Part shown: positions 19,467-25,328 of the stretch, in pieces
Numbering within the stretch: position 1 is the stretch's first letter
Layout: every line of letters starts with the position of its first letter
Origin: Zygnema cylindricum
Lineage: Eukaryota; Streptophyta; Zygnematophyceae; Zygnematales; Zygnemataceae
Assembly (NCBI GenBank): GCA_037447655.1
Contig: JBBHKE010002137.1
Coordinates: 1 to 25,328 of the forward strand
Direction of reading: 5' to 3'
Length of the DNA: 25,328 nucleotides
Program-made: the position numbers and the translations under genes
Notes under the pieces: model-generated
Databases searched by the model: none
What the model was told of the DNA's origin: nothing
The model's input: the letters and a program-made list of their open reading frames with translations, nothing else

Positions 19467-20267
19467 GTGAGTGGACATTTGGAGAGGGGACGTACAGCAT
19501 ATCATATGGAAAAAGGAAATCAAGGCAAAAAAATATTGAATAAATATGTTAAAAAACATCACGACGTGCATTTTGAACTTTTGCTTTTTTTTGTTTTTTG
19601 TTTTTTGTTTCCGGTCGTAAAGTAAGAGGGGGACGGGTGCTTATGATTTCTGACCGCTTGTTGTAAATACACTCTTTGTGAGGTTTTGTATGATATGACT
19701 CCTTATTGGGATGGACAAAAGATTAGAAAGGCTTATGAGGGGAGTGGCGGTTGCGATGTAGTTAAAAGGTGCTATTGCTGGGGGGGGGGGTAACACGGGG
19801 GGTTTGGGGGAGAGGGGTTAAAAGGCTCTTGTGGGGTGGAAATGGGGTGTTTTTTTTTGAGGAGGAATCTTGAACAATTTAAACAAAATTTTGTAAAAGA
19901 AAGTTGTCTTTACCAAACCTCATTATGTACTTGGGTTTGCAAAGATGAAACATATTACGTTAGCTCGTGTTTTAAAATTGAATTTCAACACAATTGAAAA
20001 TTCATGATAACTTATAGTCATACATTTTGACAAGTTTGATGTTGCATAATAGCCCTACAAATGCACTTAACAACAGTTTGTATCATTTTTTTTACATTAT
20101 TAAATTTTGTTCCAAAAAACTGGAAGGTCTGTAGAAGCGTGGATTAACAAAAGGATGGCGTTACAGATCTCTATATAACAACCAATTGAGTGGAAGCCTC
20201 CCATCGTCCATATGTCAATTGACGAACGTGTCATCCATGTAAGTCTAACTTCTACACTGAGCCAATT
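19238..20267 (+). repeat. Inverted repeat arm B (~1.03 kb, contains LRR exon 3)
   Basis: Counterpart of 11672-12703 in opposite orientation. The arm begins inside intron 2 of the LRR gene, includes exon 3, and runs about 800 bp beyond it to the R core (20156-20240, read on the minus strand). Clear matches include 'ttccttcaattgatactaca', 'gatcggcaacctcacagc', 'gtctttaccaaacctcatta' and 'ccaattgagtggaagcct'. A G-rich stretch (19780-19817) replaces a C-rich one in the other arm. The two arms are separated by about 6.5 kb. Confidence 0.85.
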
Positions 20268-20599
20268 GCATTTCTAAATTGGGGTACATTTTCCTCACAA
20301 ATGGTACTTTATGTCAACGAATCCGTTGGCATTTTTTTTCTTTCGAATTTGCTATGCATTAAATTATGACTATCTATTGTATGTGGATAATTTTTAGTAG
20401 GAAAGCATATGCCCAATGTTAAACTCTTTCAAAAGTTTTACAATTGATAATATTGCAAAGATAGTGGTGGAAGGCGCGAGGTAGAGAGGGGTAGAGGGAG
20501 GGGAAAAGGGCGGGTGAAAAAGGGAGGGAGGGAGAGGGCAAAAGAGAGGGGGAGAAGGGGACCAACCCCAACACTATAGTTAGTTTGGCTGTGTTAAAA
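20268..20599. other. Spacer with polypurine block
   Basis: AT-rich sequence followed by a GA-rich block at about 20460-20565 (gggaggg and gagaggg units). On the minus strand this is a polypyrimidine tract upstream of the R core in arm B, the same arrangement seen in copies C and D. Confidence 0.6.
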
Positions 20600-20805
20600 C
20601 CGCAACTCTATCCCCGTCCCTACAACCTCCCCTCTCCCTCATAGTCATATTTAGAGTAACAATGGTCCTTCCCCTTACCCCTCCCTTAGACCATATGTAG
20701 TGTGACAAGGGGAGTTTACCCTCATCCCCTCCGCCAAACCATGTTTAGTTTTACGAGGAAGCATACCTTATATTCTCCCCTTAACCATATTTATGTTGTT
20801 TTGCA
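20600..20805. repeat. Minisatellite array 1, 46-48-bp unit, about 4 copies
   Basis: Equivalent positions of the 'ccatatttag' word occur at 20645, 20691, 20739 and 20785. Units carry agtgtgac, a ggggag-type stretch, tttaccctcatcccctcc and an aaaccat start. It is the same unit as in the longer array at 22.9-23.5 kb. Confidence 0.85.
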
Positions 20806-21434
20806 ACAACCGCTGCAATTGCGGAGGTTGATGCCATTGCGTAACTCAAAGCAGGAGCAATTAACACTGTAAAAACATCAAAAATGCCGTGTCCATAACA
20901 AAAACCCCTCAAACTAAGATTTGTACAATATGTCCTATGCAATTTCTCCCCAATGTTCATGCAAATTGATCCACCACAACAAAGATATTAGAGGTTGAAG
21001 ATACTAAAAATCACCTATGGTGGAAAAGATGTCTGTACCAAGACATGGTAATGACATCTTAAAAAGTACACTAATTCCTAAAGTAGACTCAGTTAGAGTA
21101 AAAATACCTATGAACCAATCAGATTCACGTACAGTAATGTATCTATGTACGTGAAATTTAACTGTATATTGCGTAACATACTATATGGTACGGACAAAAT
21201 TAATTAATACCAAATTCCAGGAAACCCAAATTCCACACTTATCGCCTCATAAACAAGCGGACAAATGCTTTTTTCATCAAATTTGCTGACCGACATAAAG
21301 CTATGTACACTACAAGAATTTACGGTCAATGTGGTCCCCATTAAAATTCAAAGGCGGTTCTTGTTCTTTCAATTTCCGTATTTGACAGGGAGAAGTTTAT
21401 GTCTGTGTACAACCACTCCGTTGTTTGGTTGTCT
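20806..21434. other. Spacer, no gene recognised
   Basis: AT-rich sequence. A hydrophobic minus-strand frame near 20805-20925 and a plus-strand frame at 21265-21522 with a faint LRR-like stretch were examined, but neither shows splice sites or enough pattern. The expected further LRR exons of the upstream gene were not found here. Confidence 0.4.
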
Positions 21435-21756
21435 CGATCGCTATTCGATCTTCCATTTGAATGGAATAGATCATTCCACGCGCTATCGTACCAAGTTTCA
21501 AATTTGGTTCGTACAATGCTAATTTGACTACAGACGTACTTTAATCAAAGTTCTTTTCCACTCTCACTCTGTTAATGGTAGAAGTATCGAGGAGACTCCC
21601 TTGTCGCTAAACTAAGAACGAGACTACCTAGTCCCAAAACCATAGGGAGATTCTTCTATTGCCATTTGCTTCTAAAATCCTAGTGTTACTCTTATAGTTC
21701 CTTTCTCTCACTAGATTGTCTATTAGTAAGGGATTAAAGCTTTCCAAAAACAATAG
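21435..21756 (-). repeat. Putative 3' LTR of the copia relic
   Basis: Second copy of the sequence at 22538-22886, in the same orientation. It starts about 20 bp beyond the Pol stop in the direction of transcription, as expected for a 3' LTR. Confidence 0.7.
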
Positions 21757-21778
21757 TCTCGTAAAGCTTTAGGATCAC

Positions 21779-22010
21779 TTAGTCAATTAACCCACAAGCT
21801 TTGCTGCAGTAGCTCAATTTTTCAGGTGGTAGTGCTTGGTCACCATATCGACCACCATCTTTTTAACAAGCAAATAACACAATATGACTCTTCCCATCAC
21901 CTCCTTTTTAGCAAAGTGTTACTGAATGTCCATATATTTCATTTTTAAGTTGGCGAGTAAGGTCTAAATCAAGTGCAATTCCAGCTTCATTATCACACCA
22001 CACTTTTTAA
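21779..22010 (-). pseudogene. Copia RNase H C-terminal region (broken)
   Basis: The frame reads 'WCDNEAGIALDLDLTRQLKN' and then 'EIYGHSV', a stop, 'KSHIVLFAC', a stop, 'YGDQALPPEKLSYCSKACGL' and ID-stop. This follows the copia pattern of C-D-N-x-x-A, h-x-R-x-K-H-I, H...V, then D-x-x-T-K-x-L near the end. The last residues, GLID followed by a stop, are the usual Pol terminus. The preceding reverse transcriptase is absent: only about 135 bp separate this part from integrase sequence. Confidence 0.75.
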
Positions 22011-22144
22011 GTACGGAACAGTAAAACCTCTCCTCCAAGACCGTTTGATGGAGCTGGTCTGGAATGTTGTCGTAGTTGGCTAACCGGTTGATTTTCAGCT
22101 GTTTCTACAAAAGTCCTTTGATGTAGCATTACACGTGGCGTTTT

Positions 22145-22462
22145 CTATCTTTTGGTCAACTGTCACGCGAAAAACTTCTAGTGATTTTTGTTCATCTTTA
22201 ACAAAGATGTTCCTAGCTATGGCGACCTTTTCTTTTTTGGAACATATACTCTATAACCTTTTGAAATATCATCATTGCCTTATAACATTCCTTCCAGACC
22301 TTTACGTTCCATTTTCCATTTGGTTTGTGTATCATGCAGAATAAATACTTAACTCCCACGTAATTTAAATTGACTAACAATTGGTTTAATACCTGTCCAT
22401 TGTTCATAAGATGTCTTATCATTTACAACTCTGGATTCCACTCTATTTTTTATATAATATGC
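22145..22462 (-). pseudogene. Copia integrase C-terminal region (broken)
   Basis: The minus-strand frame begins at 22462 with 'AYYIKNRVESRVVNDKTSYE' and continues 'QWTGIKPIVSQFKLRGS'. That is the A-x-Y-x2-NR, k-T-x-x-E-x-W-x-G-x-KP and phe/leu-G-S/C pattern of plant copia integrases. After a stop come 'RKGLEGML', another stop, and 'GNDDISKGYRVYVPKKKR', the usual G-Y/N-D-x2-SKGYR block. Further pieces in other frames ('IFVKDEQKSLEVFRVTVD') match the R-x-V-x-F/V-x-E segment. Stops and frameshifts make it non-functional. The catalytic DDE part of integrase is missing. Confidence 0.8.
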
Positions 22463-22537
22463 AAAGTTTAGTACCTAGCCCAAAATTTCAATTCAACTCT
22501 TGTATCAACTAACATGGATCTTGCACTCTCACTTCTT

Positions 22538-22886
22538 CGATCGCCATTCGATCTTCCGTTTCATTTTAATAGATCTTTCCACGCGTTGTCGTTAAAAAAT
22601 TATTATTTGGTACGTAAAATGTAACTACAGACATGGTTTAGTCAAACTTCTTTTCCACTCACGCTATCAATGGTAAGAGTAGCGAGTAGACTCCCTTGCC
22701 GCTGAACCAGCGACGAGACTACTTTGTCTTTAAACGAGGGACCAGGCTCTCTCGTCGGTAAACCAAAGAGAGCCTTCTGCTGCCATTTCCTAATAGATTC
22801 CAGCCATATTATAGTCTTAGAGATACAAACTTAAAGTTCCTCTGAAGTTCCTTATGTGTGAGACTATAGCTTTCCAAAAATAATAT
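22538..22886 (-). repeat. Putative 5' LTR of the copia relic
   Basis: Shares with the 21435-21756 copy 'attcgatcttcc', 'actacagac', 'cttcttttccactc', 'agactcccttg', 'gccatttcct'-type and 'gctttccaaaaa' blocks in the same order. The two copies have diverged clearly, so the insertion is old. Confidence 0.7.
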
Positions 22887-22898
22887 TTATAATAACAA

Positions 22899-23475
22899 GG
22901 GAGCTAACGATCACTCCTCTAAACCATAACTAGTGTGACAAGGGAGCTTACCCGCACCCCTCCCCCAAACCATGTTTAGTATGGAACCTTACTCTCATCT
23001 CTCCCTTAACCCATATTTAGTGTGACAGCGACTGGATTTATCTTGCGCCCAAGCCATATTTTGTGTAACGGGGTTGCTTTCCCCTCAACTCCCCCTAAGC
23101 ATATTAAGCGTGAACAAGAGCTAACCATCATCCCTCTGCCAAACCAAGTTTTGTGTGATATAAGTGCTTACCCCCACTCCCTAGCAAACCACATTTAGGG
23201 TGACATGGGAGCTTACCTTTATCCCTTCCCCAAACAATACAAGGGTAATTTTGCCTTTATCTTCCTTTTTAAGCCATTTTTAGCATGACAGGGAAGCTAA
23301 CCCTCACCCCTCCCCTGCACAATATTAAGTATGAATAGGAGCTTACCCTCAATCTTCCACCTTAGCATATTTAGTGTGACGGGCGAGCTTAACCTCACTC
23401 CTCCCACAAACCATATTCATTGTGATAGGGGAGCATACCCGCACCCGTCCCCTGAACCAGAAATAGCGTGGTACT
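22899..23475. repeat. Minisatellite array 2, 45-46-bp unit, about 12-13 copies
   Basis: Units built on 'aaccatatttagtgtgacag', then gggagcttaccctcacccctcccc. Equivalent starts fall at 22924, 22970, 23011, 23054, 23099, 23144, 23189, 23234, 23274, 23320, 23365, 23411 and 23457, so most spacings are 45-46 bp with a few deletions. Copies are well diverged. The array starts just behind the copia relic. Confidence 0.93.
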
Positions 23476-23900
23476 TAAAAATCCTTAAAACATGACCAAC
23501 AAGGAAGGCAATCCCCGCTCCTTCCCCCTCTCCCCTCCTCTCCCTCCCTCTTTCCTTTTTATGCACCTTTTTATTCCCTCTCCCCTTTCCCCCCCTTATT
23601 CTCTTTTGTCATATATACGAAAAGTACTCTACAAGAAAAAAAAACAAATAAAAGATAAAATGAACGACAATGATCATAGAAAAGAAAAACCACAAAAAAT
23701 ATTGTATTTTACTCTCCCCTACCCTCTTCACCCCCCCCACCTCCCACGAACCATTTTCTAGACCACTTTTCTTGCCTTCTAACTCCTTGCATTTCCACCC
23801 TCCACCCAATACCCTCTACGCACCTTTTACCCCACCTCCAACCCCTTGTTTTTTTCCCTCTCTTGTTTTTTATTTTCCCTCTTTATTTTTAATTATTATA
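23476..23900. repeat. Polypyrimidine block (plus strand)
   Basis: C/T-rich sequence at 23515-23610 and 23710-23890, interrupted by an A-rich stretch at 23625-23700. No period was recognised. Open frames here are compositional. Confidence 0.75.
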
Positions 23901-23954
23901 AATGCTTAATTATTTTCTTGAAAAAATTGTCCAGTAGTCTTCCAACTTCCTTTT

Positions 23955-24235
23955 TGGCAAGGAGGGGAGTGGATAGGAGTTTATATGAGAGGGTAGAGTG
24001 GGTGGGATGGGGAGGAGATGGGAGGGGAGGGGAGGGGAGCGGAGGAAAACAAAAAAGAGAGGAGTGGACGGGCGGGGAAGAGGAAGGGAAAGGGTGGGAG
24101 TAAAAGAGGGGGGTGGGAGGGAAAGGGAGGGAACGGTAAGAGAGGGGAGGCTAGGGGAGGGGAGGGTAAGGGAGGGGAGGGGAGGGGGACGATAAAGACG
24201 ACGTTCTGGGAGAGAGGAAAGAGGAGGGGGGAGAC
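23955..24235. repeat. Polypurine block (plus strand) with G-quadruplex potential
   Basis: G/A-rich sequence made of gggagg, gaggaag and gggtaag units. At 24144-24188 runs of three to five G recur with 1-4-base gaps (for example ggggaggggagggtaaggg), which meets the usual G-quadruplex definition several times over. It faces the polypyrimidine block to its left with opposite strand bias. Confidence 0.85.
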
Positions 24236-24838
24236 AAGAAAGCTGATAAGCGAGGTGAAACTTTGGATGTCTTGGAAACAAGATGAGATGAGGGTTTGGA
24301 TCATCAAAGAGCTCCACGCTTGATGTGTATTTTCGAAACATTAACAATATTTAGGATAAAAAATGTGGAAGGTTTTAAAATTGCAAAAAATCATCGCAAA
24401 AAGTTGAAGCACTAAATAAACATACATCATCCGGAAAAGGTGCTATGTTTTCCAAAATTTTAAGAACGCATCGCATATTTTCACGTTATAATTTTCCCCT
24501 GTAAAATACATTTAAAAAAGTTTGAGGGTTTGTGTTGGATATTTTTTGAAAAAGTAATTGATGGCTTTTACAACCACAGTGATAAAATCTCAAAATGTTA
24601 AAAAAAAAAAATGAAATTTTTACAACAAAAAATTCAGAATACGAGAATGAAATAAACAGCGTTAACACGCTTAAACATTAAACATTTGGAAACAAATCAC
24701 CAAAAATTGCGTCCTACAGTTCTGTTTGTTAAAAAAATGGGGTTGGGCTTGTCAAATCTATCATCTATGATTGGAAGTTCATCATATGTTGTAGCTGTCC
24801 ATTTTCTCTAGAGTAAATTTAGATTGGAGCCCTTCTAA
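24236..24838. other. AT-rich spacer
   Basis: No gene recognised. The end of a plus-strand frame at about 24240-24323 ('KLISEVKLWMSWKQDEMRVW') has a less biased composition than the purine block that precedes it, but nothing identifies it. Confidence 0.4.
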
Positions 24839-25120
24839 TGTCCTTAACAATAGCTCATGCTCATTTTTTCTTTAATATATTATTTCTGGTCCAAATAAAC
24901 AAGCATTAAGTGAGGAAGTGGTGTTGATAAGGTGGATGGCGTTGCAGAGATATGTGAAACAACCTGCTGAGTAGAATGCAGTTCTTAACAATAGTTAAAG
25001 TTCATTTTTTCTTAATAATATTATATTATGGTCCAAACAAATAGGGATTAAAAGAGGAAGGGGTGTTGATGGGGTGGACGGCGTTACAGAGAACTATGGA
25101 ACAACCAGTTGAATGGAAGC
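24839..25120 (-). repeat. Tandem pair of 141-bp units in the R family (copies E and C)
   Basis: The word aacaatag starts at 24846 and again at 24987. Each is followed by an attttttctt stretch, ggtccaa(a)taa or ggtccaaacaa, a gaggaag stretch, gtgttgat(a/g)(a/g)ggtgga, then ggcgtt(a/g)cagaga and aacaacc. The second unit runs into the R core. Confidence 0.85.
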
Positions 25121-25190
25121 ATTCCATCGTGCATCGGTCAAATGGCGAATCTCTATGTAGTGTAAGATTTAATTCTACACAAAGTGTGGT
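25060..25190 (-). repeat. Dispersed repeat family R, copy C core
   Basis: On the minus strand it reads 'aattaaatcttacactacat', 'tgaccgatgcacgatggaat' and 'gcttccattcaactggttgt', then ctctgtaacgccgtccaccccatc, matching copies A, B and D. The GA-rich stretch to its right (25195-25328) is a polypyrimidine tract upstream of the core on the same strand. Confidence 0.8.
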
Positions 25191-25328
25191 AGAGGGAAGC
25201 GTAAAATGGAGGTGGGGGGAGTGGGGACGAGATTGAGGGGAAAGAAAGATATTTAGAGAGGGGGGGACTGTGGGGTGGAGTGAAAAGGAGGAGAGGTGCA
25301 AGCGAGGGCCAGCGTGGGGGTGTGAGTG

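Larger units (their letters stand above)
21435..22886 (-). mobile_element. Ty1/copia retrotransposon relic with internal deletion
   Basis: Two similar sequences of about 320-350 bp (21435-21756 and 22538-22886) flank about 780 bp. On the minus strand this holds the C-terminal part of integrase followed directly by the end of RNase H. In copia elements the order is Gag, protease, integrase, reverse transcriptase, RNase H. Here Gag, protease, most of integrase and all of reverse transcriptase are gone. The flanking repeats are best read as LTRs, although clean TG...CA ends were not defined. Confidence 0.78.

Noticed and set aside
11672-20267. The inverted repeat as the two ends of one large DNA transposon
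   Set aside because: The intervening 6.5 kb holds unrelated retroelements and part of the LRR gene but no transposase, and R copies also occur singly and in tandem elsewhere in the window.
20805-20925. Short hydrophobic minus-strand frame ('ALSYAMASTSAIAAVVAKQ')
   Set aside because: Too short, no start, no splice sites; could be chance.
21265-21522. Further LRR exon ('LLTDIKLCTLQEFTVN')
   Set aside because: Faint resemblance only; no 72-bp phase-2 borders with AG and GT at the right places.
22899-23475. CRISPR array
   Set aside because: The whole 45-46-bp unit repeats with mutations and there are no unique spacers between constant repeats; the setting is eukaryotic.

Overview
This window looks like gene-poor, repeat-rich nuclear DNA from a streptophyte (the green algal and plant lineage). 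A charophyte such as Chara is my best guess, but that is inference. The evidence is spliceosomal GT-AG introns, a leucine-rich-repeat (LRR) gene with a 72-bp phase-2 exon as in plant LRR receptor genes, a secreted Cys-rich plus Pro-rich protein of a wall or surface type, and remnants of several plant-type retrotransposons. There is no sign of bacterial organisation such as operons or ribosome binding sites. Only two loci look like host genes, and both appear partial. The rest is decayed mobile elements, tandem repeats, strand-biased polypurine/polypyrimidine blocks and AT-rich spacer.

Layout. 0.1-2.6 kb (minus): a decayed Ty3/gypsy-like Gag-protease region, with a 41-bp tandem repeat just behind it (2.84-3.02 kb). 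3.0-5.0 kb: spacer, possibly the 5' part of that element. 5.08-5.46 kb (minus): an unrecognised coding remnant. 5.5-7.6 kb: AT-rich spacer. 7.65-7.72 kb (minus): a tRNA-shaped, probably SINE-derived sequence. 8.37-9.32 kb (minus): a two-exon gene with a Cys-rich/EGF-like module followed by a proline-rich tail. 10.06-11.11 kb: one kilobase of polypyrimidine. 11.26-12.70 kb: copies of a dispersed repeat family, including one arm of a ~1.03-kb inverted repeat. 13.2-14.3 kb (plus): the C-terminal part of a non-LTR retrotransposon. 14.42-16.11 kb (plus): a compact LTR element with both LTRs and a primer-binding site. 18.51-19.47 kb and onward (plus): an LRR gene with signal peptide, N-terminal cap and first LRR in three exons. 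19.24-20.27 kb: the second arm of the inverted repeat, which contains the third LRR exon. 20.6-20.8 and 22.9-23.5 kb: two arrays of the same 45-46-bp minisatellite. 21.4-22.9 kb (minus): a Ty1/copia relic lacking reverse transcriptase. 23.5-24.2 kb: opposed polypyrimidine and polypurine blocks. 24.8-25.3 kb: more copies of the dispersed repeat.

The most interesting feature is the link between the LRR gene and the repeats. The LRR exon and about 1 kb around it occur twice in opposite orientation. One copy is phase-compatible with upstream signal-peptide and cap exons. The other copy has lost its splice acceptor. All coordinates and similarities were read by eye; no database search or alignment program was used.
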